DNA of 64,000 nt from an uncultured Clostridia bacterium (GCA_934481345.1 CAKSPF010000002.1:124001-188000); one strand, 5' to 3'. Counted from the first letter of the stretch, positions 34,548 through 42,919 are shown. Notes: generated by a model from the letters alone, not told the origin. Numbers and translations: made by a program.

Positions 34548-34976
34548 TTACATTTCCTCCCTGATGGCTATTTCAAAATTATTTCTGCCCGTTGTGGCAT
34601 TGTTTATGTCGATTATGTAGTCTATAGATATGCTTCCGCCGTGTTCGTCAACGTTTGTTTTGAGCTTTTCGGTATAAATATCGACTGTAAGCTCCCCGTA
34701 TGGCAGACTGTAGAGTGAGGAGGTTTTGCGCCCCGCCATAAAAAGCATCTGCGAATTGACATTTCCGCTGCGCTGCAGGGATACATAGTTGCTGCCGATT
34801 TCTATGGATGTGTCCGTGCCGTCAAGACCGGTTATTTCCGATTCCGCATAGTCGCAGAAATACACACCGTCTTCTTTGTAGAAATCGCCCTCCGTCAGCA
34901 GCTCAATGTCAGAGCTTTCTGTATCGTCATAATAGCTTTGCAAGCCTTTTATTGTAATTAAAAATTTCTTTTGCAC
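34548..34976 (-). CDS. DUF1934 domain protein
   Basis: A 142-residue protein with the beta-barrel, lipocalin-like pattern of DUF1934 (Bacillus YwiB): TEGDFYKEDGVYFCDYAESEI, IEIGSNYVSLQRSG, then LPYGELTVDIYTEKLKTNV and a YIIDINNATTGRNNFEI ending. Function unknown. Family genes often precede argS, as here. The start is GTG 34976 behind AAAGGAG. A repeat element lies in its upstream region. Confidence 0.85.
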   Translation of the reverse strand: MQKKFLITIKGLQSYYDDTESSDIELLTEGDFYKEDGVYFCDYAESEITGLDGTDTSIEIGSNYVSLQRSGNVNSQMLFMAGRKTSSLYSLPYGELTVDIYTEKLKTNVDEHGGSISIDYIIDINNATTGRNNFEIAIREEM

Positions 34977-35084
34977 AGCTTACTTACTCCTTTGTAAATT
35001 GAAAATCGGGAAATTGTAAAATGTTAAAACGGCTGATTTTTTTAGTCTTGAGTTCCTTTTTACAAATAATTGTATTTATGCTTT

Positions 35085-35178
35085 TTTACAACCGCAGCCG
35101 ACATTTACCGGTGAGGTTTCTGCCTCCCTTGTGTAAAGGGAGGTGTCTTTCATTTTCGAAAGACGGAGGGATTGTAAA
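35085..35178. repeat. Intergenic palindromic repeat (MITE-like, clostridial type)
   Basis: Two tandem hairpins, CCTCCCTT/AAGGGAGG (35123-35130 with 35136-35143) and GTCTTTC/GAAAGAC (35145-35151 with 35158-35164), followed by GGAGGGATTGTAAA. The ends TTTACAACC (35085-35093) and GGATTGTAAA (35169-35178) are inverted copies apart from one inserted base. Elements of this style, an 8-bp arm of CTCCCTTT type, a second hairpin and a GAGGGATTG end, are scattered between genes in many gut Clostridia. It has no coding capacity. Confidence 0.6.
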
Positions 35179-35321
35179 TTTGCACTAACATAATTTTCTG
35201 TTTTTTATTTTACAATTGCCTAAATCAAAAATGCATTCTTAGAATTATTATACCATATAACGCGCAAAAAGCAAATTGTTTTTTTGGATTTTATGCTATA
35301 TTTTTCTTTTTTATATTTTTG

Positions 35322-35350
35322 TTGAGAAAATCCGTCAAGTGTGATATAAT
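35322..35350 (+). promoter_or_regulatory. Promoter of the OGG-type glycosylase
   Basis: TTGAGA (35322-35327), 17 bases and TATAAT (35345-35350). The predicted start point, near 35357, gives a leader of only about ten bases before ATG 35368, so the mRNA is almost leaderless. Confidence 0.75.
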
Positions 35351-35367
35351 TATCTGCGGTGATAGTG

Positions 35368-36243
35368 ATGAAAACAGAAATGATAAATTCAAATACCGCA
35401 AAAATAACGGGTGTATGCGACTTTGATTTGAAGCACACTTTTATGTGCGGACAGTGCTTTCGATGGTATGAAAATGCGGACGGCTCATATACCGGTGTGG
35501 CACACTCGCGCGCAGTGAAAATCAGTATAAATGACGGAGCCGTGTATATATACAATACAAATCGGGAAGATGTCGAGAATATATGGCTTGATTACTTGGA
35601 TTTTAAGCGCGACTATTCTCTAATCAAAAAAATGTATAAAAGTGATAAATATATTTCCCGGGCAATTAAATTCGGCGGAGGAATACACATACTTAACCAG
35701 GATATTTTCGAGTGTCTTATTTCATTTATTATATCCACTCAAAATCAGATACCGAGAATTAAAAAGATAGTAGGGGAGCTTTGCCGTGCATACGGCACGG
35801 AATGTAAGCTTGACTCCGAGGTGCTGTATGCATTCCCCACACCGCAGCAGCTAAAAGATGTGACGGCGCACGATTTGGAATTTTTAAAGGCGGGCTACAG
35901 GGCAGACTACATAACAGACGCTGTTTCAAAGGTTTTAAACGGAGAGGTCGTGCTCGGCAGCATAAAAAACATGGCATATGCCGACGCAAAAAAAGAACTC
36001 ATGAAGATAAAAGGCGTGGGGCCGAAGGTTGCCGACTGCGTGCTTTTGTTTTCTGCACAAAAGTCCGAGGCATTTCCTGTGGACGTGTGGGTTCAGCGTA
36101 CAATGCGTACCCTGTATATGGACGATAAAGCCACAAATAAGCAGATAGAAAAAAGAGCGGCAGAGCTTTTCGGTAAGTATGCCGGATTTGCACAGCAGTA
36201 TTTGTTTTATTACGCAAGAGAAAACGGCGGTATAGAAAAATAA
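35368..36243 (+). CDS. 8-oxoguanine DNA glycosylase, OGG1-like
   Basis: A 291-residue bifunctional base-excision repair enzyme of the HhH-GPD superfamily. The N-terminal OGG_N domain (about 10-105) includes KHTFMCGQCFRWYENADGS. The helix-hairpin-helix is KIKGVGPKVADCVLL, with the catalytic Lys220. Asp239 follows in FPVDVWVQR, matching the Lys/Asp pair of OGG1. It removes 8-oxoguanine and cuts the backbone by lyase action. ATG 35368 has GGTGAT before it; GTG 35359 is an alternative at the very mRNA end. It is convergent with the small XRE gene. Confidence 0.9.
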   Translation: MKTEMINSNTAKITGVCDFDLKHTFMCGQCFRWYENADGSYTGVAHSRAVKISINDGAVYIYNTNREDVENIWLDYLDFKRDYSLIKKMYKSDKYISRAIKFGGGIHILNQDIFECLISFIISTQNQIPRIKKIVGELCRAYGTECKLDSEVLYAFPTPQQLKDVTAHDLEFLKAGYRADYITDAVSKVLNGEVVLGSIKNMAYADAKKELMKIKGVGPKVADCVLLFSAQKSEAFPVDVWVQRTMRTLYMDDKATNKQIEKRAAELFGKYAGFAQQYLFYYARENGGIEK

Positions 36244-36252
36244 ATATACAAC

Positions 36253-36513
36253 TTAAAATATATTTTTAATTACAGAGGTATTTATAATTACATCGGGTTT
36301 TACGTCGAGAGCATCCGAGATGTTAAAAAGCACTTCAAGAGAAAATGAACGAACAGTTTTCGGCGCTTCAATAATGCTTAAAAATGAGCGGCTTATATGC
36401 GCTTTTGCGGCAAGCTGTTCTTGTGACATTCCTCTGATACGTCTGATTGTTCCGATGTTAATGCCTATTTGCATAAGTCTGTCACGGTTTTCAAAATCAG
36501 CTCTTTTACTCAT
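36253..36513 (-). CDS. XRE family helix-turn-helix regulator
   Basis: An 86-residue protein that is almost entirely one Cro/C1-type HTH domain (about 17-72): IGTIRRIRGMSQEQLAAKAH, then ISRSFLSIIE. There is no ligand domain. Its promoter carries a CTAAA-N4-TTTAG palindrome over the -10 box, which suggests autoregulation. Targets are unknown. It is convergent with the glycosylase, ten bases apart. Confidence 0.88.
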   Translation of the reverse strand: MSKRADFENRDRLMQIGINIGTIRRIRGMSQEQLAAKAHISRSFLSIIEAPKTVRSFSLEVLFNISDALDVKPDVIINTSVIKNIF

Positions 36514-36538
36514 GCTTTAGTTTCACCTCACTGATTTT

Positions 36539-36567
36539 ATTCTAAATCATTTTAGTGTTTGTGTAAA
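36539..36567 (-). promoter_or_regulatory. Promoter of the XRE gene with overlapping palindrome
   Basis: On the minus strand TTTACA (36567-36562), 17 bases and TAGAAT (36544-36539). CTAAATCATTTTAG (36542-36555) is a palindrome with CTAAA/TTTAG arms that covers the -10 edge and part of the spacer, a typical position for an autorepressor operator. Confidence 0.5.
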
Positions 36568-36671
36568 CAGCTTTGAATGTCGTATATATTGACTTTGAAA
36601 ACAAGGCATGATAGGATGTTTTAAAGATTAAAACAAAGAATGAGCGTAAGGTTGAAAATTCAGTCTGCCTG

Positions 36672-36702
36672 ATAAAAAAGCACATGGCGCAAAGCCATGT
36701 GC
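36672..36702 (-). terminator. Terminator of nifS-nifU
   Basis: GCACATGGC (36680-36688) and GCCATGTGC (36694-36702) lie just downstream of the nifU stop, with an A tract at 36674-36679 that becomes the U tail. The arms are identical to the terminator at 25009-25031, with a different loop. Confidence 0.8.
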
Positions 36703-36712
36703 TTTAAGTTTA

Positions 36713-37141
36713 TTATTCTCTGTGATCTCCGCAGTGTTCGCAGCAGCCGTCGCATTTAAGAACTTTTTTGTCAATACCGTTGTTGTCATAGTAGTTTTGA
36801 ATAGCGGCGCTTATAGCTTCCTCCGCAAGTACGGAGCAGTGCACCTTTACCGGCGGAAGTCCGTCGAGAGCTTCCATAACGGCTTTATTTGTGAGTGCGA
36901 GAGCTTCGTCAATCGTTTTGCCCTTTACAAGCTCGGTTGCCATACTGCTTGTAGCTACAGCGGCTCCGCAGCCGAAGGTCTTGAATTTAACGTCTTTTAT
37001 AACGTCGTCTTCTATTTTCATGTACATCTTCATTATATCGCCGCACTTTGCGTTGCCGACTTCGCCAACGGCATTTGCGTCCGGGATTTCTCCCATGTTT
37101 CTGGGATTTTTAAAATGGTCCATTACTTTTTCCGAATACAT
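36713..37141 (-). CDS. nifU: Iron-sulfur cluster scaffold protein NifU/IscU
   Basis: A 142-residue scaffold that assembles [2Fe-2S]/[4Fe-4S] clusters from sulfur delivered by NifS. The three ligand cysteines are Cys33 (NAKCGD), Cys58 (FGCGAA) and Cys102 (VHCSVLAEEA). A short tail carries four more cysteines (130, 133, 134, 137; LKCDGCCEHCGDHRE), not part of the basic scaffold. ATG 37141 follows GGAAGGAG within the last codons of nifS; an upstream TTG in frame is rejected. The scaffold is encoded with the desulfurase as a two-gene operon without hscBA, fdx or an iscR. Confidence 0.95.
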   Translation of the reverse strand: MYSEKVMDHFKNPRNMGEIPDANAVGEVGNAKCGDIMKMYMKIEDDVIKDVKFKTFGCGAAVATSSMATELVKGKTIDEALALTNKAVMEALDGLPPVKVHCSVLAEEAISAAIQNYYDNNGIDKKVLKCDGCCEHCGDHRE

Positions 37142-37142
37142 A

Positions 37143-38321
37143 CTATTTATCTCCTTCCACACCTTCAAAGAGAGGTGACATTTTTCTGAGTTTATCTACA
37201 GTTTCTGCAAGTGTTTTTATCAAAAAGTCGGCTTCCTCGTAAGTGTTTTCTTCGCCGAGCGTAACTCTGAGAGAGCCGTGCGCCGTTGCGTGGTCAAGAC
37301 CGATGGCGAGAAGCACATGCGACGGATCGAGCGAGCCTGATGTACATGCCGAGCCTGATGATGCGGCAATGTTGTTTATATCCAGCCACAAAAGCATGGA
37401 TTCGCCTTCTATATACTCAAACGAGAAATTAACATTTCCGGGTAATCTGTGTTCCCTGTGACCGTTAAGACGGCAGTAGGGGATTTTTTCTTCTATATTC
37501 TTTATGATATAGTCGCGCATGGCGGAAATTTTCTTGTCTTTTTCTTCTATAGACTCGGTTGCAAGTTCAAGAGCTTTGGCAAGACCTATGATACCGGGAA
37601 GATTTTCCGTTCCGGCTCTTTTGCCTCTTTCCTGTGCTCCGCCTTCAATGAGGTTAGTCAGACGAACGCCCTGCCTTACATATAACGCTCCCACACCTTT
37701 AGGACCGTTGAATTTGTGTGCAGACATTGACATCATATCTACCTTTAATTCCTTGAGGTCTATCGGCACTGCACCTACTGCCTGTACTGCGTCTGTGTGG
37801 AAAAGGATTTTCTTTTCCTTTGCGATTTCAGCAATTTCGGCAATAGGTTCGATTGTGCCTATTTCATTGTTTGCAAACATTATTGTGATTAAAATTGTAG
37901 TATCTTTTATTGCATTTTTTACATCCTCGGGCGACACTCTGCCGTATTCGTCAACGGGGAGATATGTCACTTCAAAGCCCTCTTTTTCAAGCGCCTTGCA
38001 GGTATGGAGCACTGCATGGTGTTCTATTGCAGATGTTATTATATGGTTTCCTTTGGCTCTGTTTGCGTGCGCTGCGCCTTTGATTGCCCAGTTGTCCGCC
38101 TCGGAGCCGGAGCCTGTAAAAAATATTTCGTTTGGTTTGCAGTTTAATATACCGGCAACATTTGCCCTTGCTTCGTCAAGAGCTGCGCGGCTTTTCTGCC
38201 CAAGCTGATACACAGTTGACGCATTGCCGTAATCTTCTGTAAAATACGGGAGCATTGCCTTTAAAACCTCGTCTTTAACAGGTGTTGTTGCGGCATGGTC
38301 AAAATAAATAAATTTGTCCAT
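37143..38321 (-). CDS. nifS: Cysteine desulfurase NifS
   Basis: A 392-residue PLP enzyme that converts cysteine to alanine and passes a persulfide to NifU. The PLP lysine is Lys203 (MSAHKFNGPKG), and the catalytic cysteine is Cys326 in the loop ASSGSACTSGSLDPSHV. FDHAATTPV at the N-terminus and the His-rich IEHHAVLHT stretch are class V signatures. It is the first gene of the pair. The 130 bases between it and rnhA contain no clear terminator. Confidence 0.96.
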   Translation of the reverse strand: MDKFIYFDHAATTPVKDEVLKAMLPYFTEDYGNASTVYQLGQKSRAALDEARANVAGILNCKPNEIFFTGSGSEADNWAIKGAAHANRAKGNHIITSAIEHHAVLHTCKALEKEGFEVTYLPVDEYGRVSPEDVKNAIKDTTILITIMFANNEIGTIEPIAEIAEIAKEKKILFHTDAVQAVGAVPIDLKELKVDMMSMSAHKFNGPKGVGALYVRQGVRLTNLIEGGAQERGKRAGTENLPGIIGLAKALELATESIEEKDKKISAMRDYIIKNIEEKIPYCRLNGHREHRLPGNVNFSFEYIEGESMLLWLDINNIAASSGSACTSGSLDPSHVLLAIGLDHATAHGSLRVTLGEENTYEEADFLIKTLAETVDKLRKMSPLFEGVEGDK

Positions 38322-38450
38322 TAATATGTTCCTTCTTTCTGATAGTGCTTTTAAATGTATATAAAATTAACGGTAATATAAAAACAAGACGGTCTGCGCA
38401 TCAAGGGATTTTTTAGACGTGCAGTTAGATTTTTTATATAGAGTTAATTT

Positions 38451-38918
38451 TTAAGCGTTATTGTAACCGACATCGTCGGATAGGGTGCTCTTTTGCGCCG
38501 CGCTTACCGCGAGCCTGTCGCACCGTTCGTTTTCCGGGTGGCCGTGATGCCCCTTTACCCAGTTGAATTCCACCTCATGCTTTTCGAGCTGCTCAAGCAG
38601 TCTTATAAGCAAATCCACATTTTTGGCGCTTTCGGTTCTGTTTCTTTTCCAGTTGTTGGCTTTCCATTTTTCTATCCAGCCGAGGTTAACGGAGTCCACA
38701 AGGTATTTTGAGTCGCTGTACAGCTTTACCGTGCACGGTTCTTTAAGCATTTCAAGCGATTTTATCGCGGCGAGAAGCTCCATGCGGTTATTTGTAGTGC
38801 ACTTAAATCCTTCGGAAATTTCTTTTTCAAATCCGTTGTATTTAAGTATTGCTCCGTAGCCGCCTTTGCCGGGGTTGCCGCTGCATGCGCCGTCTGTGAA
38901 TATTTCCACTGTTTTCAT
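38451..38918 (-). CDS. rnhA: Ribonuclease HI
   Basis: A 155-residue nuclease that cleaves RNA in RNA-DNA hybrids. The catalytic acids lie in FTDGACSGNPGKGG (Asp), NRMELLAAI (Glu), LYSDSKYLVDS (Asp) and NERCDRLA (Asp), in the classical DEDD order, and VKGHHGHPENE supplies the mobile-loop His. It is coupled to the upstream DUF624 gene by a four-base overlap. Confidence 0.97.
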   Translation of the reverse strand: MKTVEIFTDGACSGNPGKGGYGAILKYNGFEKEISEGFKCTTNNRMELLAAIKSLEMLKEPCTVKLYSDSKYLVDSVNLGWIEKWKANNWKRNRTESAKNVDLLIRLLEQLEKHEVEFNWVKGHHGHPENERCDRLAVSAAQKSTLSDDVGYNNA

Positions 38919-39742
38919 ACGTTTTCTCCGTTTTCGTTGTCTTTCTGTGCTGAAATCATGGTTTTGTCAATTGCGGGATATACGCAGAAAACCGTGATAA
39001 ATCCAAGCAGCGAGAATGATATTATCATTGCAAGCAATGCACCGATTACGGGGTATATTGACATACCGATTAAAAGCGCAGTGCATATAATTGTAACCAA
39101 AAGATTCATCGGCAGCTTTGCAATGGCAAAAAGCAAAGCGTTTTTGTATATCTGCCTGAGTGTAAGGTCAAAGGTTACAATCATTATATTTACATAATAC
39201 TGCATCCATATAAATATGAGAGTAATAACCAAAATCAGCATTGAAAGCGAAAGTCCCATGTAGCCCTTGAAGCTGAAGCGGTATGTAATGAATGCCGTAT
39301 AAAACAGAAAGTATGCAACAATCTGTACCGCGCCGTTTACAGCCGCTTTTTTGTAGTTAAGCTTTGCGTGTTTGAACATATCGCGTACTATCCATGCGTG
39401 CTCGCGCCTCTGCATGTTTCTTAAAACAAAGGTAAATCCGGCAGTCATCGGAAAAGATGTAAATACCGACACGATGATTAACGCCATGCCGACTATATCT
39501 CCGGTAAATTTAAAGGGGGAGCTTTTGAAATCTACCGAGAGAGCAACGCCGAGTATAAGCGGCAACATGGTAAGCATATAAACAAAGTTGATTGTTATTA
39601 AGTTTGATATTTTGGTAAAAAACAATTCAAAAAACAGAAAAAATCTGTTTTTTTCCGGAGCATCCTTTTCAATTCCGGGTCCGGGTTTGGAATAATTAGG
39701 TGTAAAAAGTCCCATATAATTATGCGTATAATGCGTGTGCAC
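38915..39742 (-). CDS. DUF624 (YesL-like) membrane protein
   Basis: A 275-residue protein with about five membrane helices (about 52-70, 81-100, 138-155, 163-185, 215-255) and the YesL family opening GLFTPNYSKPGPGI. Family members often neighbour sugar-transport genes, but their role is not known. The start is probably GTG 39742, which has AAGGGC upstream; ATG 39715 lies at the usual family start but lacks a ribosome binding site. It has its own promoter, and rnhA overlaps its end. Confidence 0.85.
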   Translation of the reverse strand: MHTHYTHNYMGLFTPNYSKPGPGIEKDAPEKNRFFLFFELFFTKISNLITINFVYMLTMLPLILGVALSVDFKSSPFKFTGDIVGMALIIVSVFTSFPMTAGFTFVLRNMQRREHAWIVRDMFKHAKLNYKKAAVNGAVQIVAYFLFYTAFITYRFSFKGYMGLSLSMLILVITLIFIWMQYYVNIMIVTFDLTLRQIYKNALLFAIAKLPMNLLVTIICTALLIGMSIYPVIGALLAMIISFSLLGFITVFCVYPAIDKTMISAQKDNENGENV

Positions 39743-39802
39743 TATACTTGCCCTTTCTTAAAATTTATTTTGCAGTTAGTTTAATATAACATTACATTTT
39801 AT

Positions 39803-39830
39803 ATTATACCACATATTTTGCAAAAATCAA
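39803..39830 (-). promoter_or_regulatory. Promoter of the DUF624-rnhA operon
   Basis: On the minus strand TTGATT (39830-39825), 16 bases and TATAAT (39808-39803), with TGTGG before the -10. The start point lies about 55 bases before the GTG start. Confidence 0.6.
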
Positions 39831-39936
39831 TTTAATTTGTCAATTTATTTGCAAAAAAATTGTTACAAAATTTTTGTAGACTAAATACTGCCGATATGTT
39901 AAAATGTATATGAAAAAATCATTTGAGGTGCAGGTT

Positions 39937-40650
39937 ATGAAAAAAACAGTTGTAATCACGGGCGGTTCGGGCGCCATAGGCGGTGCCTGCGTTAAACTTT
40001 TTATGCAGAAAGGATATAACGTAGCCGCAGGATATTTAAATAATGAAATCAAAGATATTGAGGAAGGCGGCAGCTTTGTTGCGGTAAAAGCGAATATTTC
40101 GGACATGCGGAGTGCAAAAAAGCTTATAGACACTGCCGCAGATAAATTCGGAAGTGTTGATGTGCTGATAAACAATGCGGCAATATCGGAGCACGGACTT
40201 TTTCAGGACATGACATGTGCCGAATTTGACAGAATAACAGATGTGAATATAAAAGGTACGTTTTACACTTCACAGGCGGCGGCAAGATATATGATACACA
40301 ATCACAGCGGCTGCATTATAAATATATCTTCGATGTGGGGGCAGACCGGCGCTTCGTGCGAAACTGCGTACAGCATGACAAAGGCGGCTGTTATAGGCTT
40401 TACAAAGGCGCTTGCAAAGGAGCTTGGACCGTCGGGCATACGGGTAAACTGCATTTCTCCGGGGCTGATAGATACTCCGATGAATTCCTGCTACAGCGAG
40501 GAGGATTTGGAGGCAATTGTTGATGAAACTCCGCTTATGAGAATAGGCACTCCTGCCGATGTGGCAAATGCCGCGCTTTTTCTGGCAGGGGAGAGTTCTT
40601 CGTTTATTACAGGTCAGATAATCGGTGTAAACGGCGGATATTTGATATAA
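39937..40650 (+). CDS. Short-chain dehydrogenase/reductase, FabG-like
   Basis: A 237-residue NAD(P)-binding oxidoreductase. The cofactor motif is VITGGSGAIGGAC. LINNAAISEHG is the NNAG-type motif, and the catalytic set is Ser in INISSMWG with the Tyr-x3-Lys AYSMTKAAV. The end FITGQIIGVNGGYLI matches 3-oxoacyl-ACP reductases. It does not lie in a fatty acid operon, so it could equally be another ketoreductase. ATG 39937 follows GAGGTG; an in-frame extension upstream lacks a ribosome site. Confidence 0.88.
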   Translation: MKKTVVITGGSGAIGGACVKLFMQKGYNVAAGYLNNEIKDIEEGGSFVAVKANISDMRSAKKLIDTAADKFGSVDVLINNAAISEHGLFQDMTCAEFDRITDVNIKGTFYTSQAAARYMIHNHSGCIINISSMWGQTGASCETAYSMTKAAVIGFTKALAKELGPSGIRVNCISPGLIDTPMNSCYSEEDLEAIVDETPLMRIGTPADVANAALFLAGESSSFITGQIIGVNGGYLI

Positions 40651-40717
40651 TTTAACAGAAATATCACGCGGTTTTCACATTTGTGTGTTACAATTACCGC
40701 ATATTGGAGGTGTGCAT

Positions 40718-41401
40718 ATGCCGCATATACTTGTTGTGGATGATGAAGACAAAATACGCGAGGTAATAAGAGAATATGCCGAGTTTGAAAATTATACCGT
40801 GGACGAAGCTACAGACGGCATGGAAGCGGTCAGCATGTGCAGAAACCATGCGTATGATGCTGTGGTGCTTGATGTTATGATGCCGAAGCTTGACGGATTT
40901 TCCGCCTGCAAGGAAATAAAAAAGGTTTGCAGCGTTCCGGTGTTAATGCTTTCGGCGCGCTCGGAGGAGTATGACAAGCTGTTCGGTTTTGAACTCGGCA
41001 TAGACGATTATGTTGTAAAGCCGTTTTCGCCGAAAGAGCTTATGGCAAGGCTCAATGTGCTTATCACAAGAAACAAAAAGTCTACATCCGAAAAAGATAG
41101 GGAAATACTTAAATTTTCCGGGCTGGAAATTGATATTCTTGCGCGGAATGTCTATGTAGACGGTGTAAAAGCAGAAATGACGCCGAAGGAATACGATTTG
41201 CTTTTTTATCTGGTAAAAAACATAAATATAGGTCTTTCGAGGGACAAAATACTCTCCGAGGTGTGGGGATATGACTTTTACGGTGATGACAGAACGGTTG
41301 ACACACACATAAAAATGCTCAGAAACAGCCTAGGAAATTACCGTGATTACATAGTTACCCTGCGCGGTCTGGGATATAAATTCGAGGTTGATGAGCGATG
41401 A
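40718..41401 (+). CDS. Response regulator, OmpR/PhoB type
   Basis: A 227-residue regulator with a receiver domain (1-120) holding acidic DDED near the start, the phospho-Asp in VVLDVMMPKLDGF and Lys in DYVVKPFSPKEL. A winged-helix DNA-binding domain (about 130-225) includes LTPKEYDLL-type and DDRTVDTHIKMLRNSL segments. ATG 40718 follows TTGGAGG. It overlaps its cognate kinase by four bases. The stimulus and target genes are not evident from the neighbours. Confidence 0.95.
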   Translation: MPHILVVDDEDKIREVIREYAEFENYTVDEATDGMEAVSMCRNHAYDAVVLDVMMPKLDGFSACKEIKKVCSVPVLMLSARSEEYDKLFGFELGIDDYVVKPFSPKELMARLNVLITRNKKSTSEKDREILKFSGLEIDILARNVYVDGVKAEMTPKEYDLLFYLVKNINIGLSRDKILSEVWGYDFYGDDRTVDTHIKMLRNSLGNYRDYIVTLRGLGYKFEVDER

Positions 41402-42870
41402 AAAACAAAGAAAAATCCGTAAGCCTGAGAACGCATCTGTGGATATATTTTTGTTCCTTTACAGTTGCGGTTATGGTTATTTTGTGGATAATACAGATAT
41501 TCTTTCTGAATACTTTTTTTAAGAGCATGAAGCTCAGCGAGCTGAAAAAAATAGGACATCAGATAACCTCTCAGTACGAACTGGGCGAAGAGGATTTCGG
41601 CGAGTATTGGATGCGCCATTCGTCAAACAGCGGTGTGTTTGCCCACATAATCAACGAGGACGGAGAAATCGAGCGCAATTCATTTGTACTCCCCGAAGCC
41701 GGCGATAACGGCGAAAAGCCGAGCAATATGCGCGGAGGCCCGCGAAAAATGGTTGATAATGACTATTTCAACAGCTTTGTGAGCAAGCTCTCCGAAACAG
41801 GCGCAAATGAGGTGGCATATGTGGAGGAGTCCGAGCGGTTCGGAGCTACTTTTGCCGTATACGGCGCGTACATCGGCAAGCGCGAGGGAAAGAATATGTA
41901 TCTGTATCTGAGCAGTCCGCTCGAACGCACCGATACAACGAGAAAAGTGCTTCAGACACAGCTTGTAATTGCGTCGGCGGTTTCTGTATTTTTATCGCTT
42001 ATTCTGGCATATTTTGTGGCGAAAAGACATTCAAGGAGCATAGAAAAAACAACAAAAAGCGCCCGAGAGCTTGCAAAAGGAAATTATGACGTCAAGTTTG
42101 AGCACGGCTCTTACCGCGAGATAAACGAGCTTGCAGATACGCTGAATTACACTGCCGGAGAGCTTTCCAAAACCGAGGAGCTCAGGCGCGACCTTATAGC
42201 CAATGTAAGCCACGATTTAAAAACACCGCTTACGATAATAAAATCGTATGCTGAAATGATAAGGGATATTTCCGGAAATAACGAAGAAAAACGAAACAAG
42301 CATACCGGGGTAATAATCGACGAGGCAAACAGACTCTCTCTTTTGGTAAACGATATGCTTGATTTGTCACAGATACAGTCGGGAACAACGCAGATGAAGC
42401 TTGAGGAATTTGACATGAATCTTACGGCTGCGGAAATAGCGGACAGTCTTGACTACTACCGGGAACGCGAAGGCTACAAGTTCGTGCTCAATACCACTGC
42501 CGTGCACAATGCCGTGGGGGACAGCAGAAAGATAGGGCAGGTTATATATAATCTCGTAGCAAATGCGATTAACTACACCGGTGATGACAAAACGGTGTAT
42601 ATATCTGTATTTGATACTGAAAACGGCGTTAAATTTACCGTGCGCGATACCGGAAAGGGCATAGCGCCCGATGAAACGGAGCGTGTGTGGGACAAATATT
42701 ATAAATCCTCCGGTACTCACACAAGGCAGAATGTCGGTACAGGCATAGGCCTTTCCATAGTAAAGAGCATACTGGACGCGCACCATGCCGAGTACGGCGT
42801 ACAGACAAAGGAAAACTGCGGCTCGACGTTCTGGTTTGAACTGAAAGAAAACGGCTTGACAAATAAATGA
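41398..42870 (+). CDS. Sensor histidine kinase
   Basis: A 490-residue membrane kinase with two helices (about 17-39 and 184-204) flanking an extracellular sensor domain of about 145 residues, then HAMP (about 204-258). The phosphorylated His lies in NVSHDLKTPLTIIKSYAEM. The ATPase domain shows VIYNLVANAINYT (N box), VRDTGKGIAPDE and GTGIGLSIVKSIL. It is translationally coupled to the response regulator. The sensor region is not recognisable. The promoter of the metal ATPase operon lies inside its last codons. Confidence 0.95.
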   Translation: MKNKEKSVSLRTHLWIYFCSFTVAVMVILWIIQIFFLNTFFKSMKLSELKKIGHQITSQYELGEEDFGEYWMRHSSNSGVFAHIINEDGEIERNSFVLPEAGDNGEKPSNMRGGPRKMVDNDYFNSFVSKLSETGANEVAYVEESERFGATFAVYGAYIGKREGKNMYLYLSSPLERTDTTRKVLQTQLVIASAVSVFLSLILAYFVAKRHSRSIEKTTKSARELAKGNYDVKFEHGSYREINELADTLNYTAGELSKTEELRRDLIANVSHDLKTPLTIIKSYAEMIRDISGNNEEKRNKHTGVIIDEANRLSLLVNDMLDLSQIQSGTTQMKLEEFDMNLTAAEIADSLDYYREREGYKFVLNTTAVHNAVGDSRKIGQVIYNLVANAINYTGDDKTVYISVFDTENGVKFTVRDTGKGIAPDETERVWDKYYKSSGTHTRQNVGTGIGLSIVKSILDAHHAEYGVQTKENCGSTFWFELKENGLTNK

Positions 42871-42884
42871 AATAGTGCTAAAGT
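42856..42884 (+). promoter_or_regulatory. Promoter of the DUF6110-P1B ATPase operon
   Basis: TTGACA (42856-42861), 17 bases and TAAAGT (42879-42884). The -35 is consensus. The -10 abuts a 15-bp perfect inverted repeat, so RNA polymerase and a repressor would compete here. Confidence 0.75.
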
Positions 42885-42919
42885 TACAGTAAGGTTAGCA
42901 AGTACTAACCTTACTGTAA
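42884..42919 (+). promoter_or_regulatory. Perfect 15-bp palindromic operator candidate
   Basis: TTACAGTAAGGTTAG (42884-42898), 6-base spacer, CTAACCTTACTGTAA (42905-42919). It begins at the last base of the -10 box and covers the transcription start. There is no T run after it, so it is not a normal terminator. The inner halves AGGTTAG/CTAACCT resemble half-sites of DtxR/IdeR-family metal repressors, but the central gap is longer than in the classical box. Binding by a metal-sensing repressor is inferred from the metal ATPase downstream. Confidence 0.6.
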
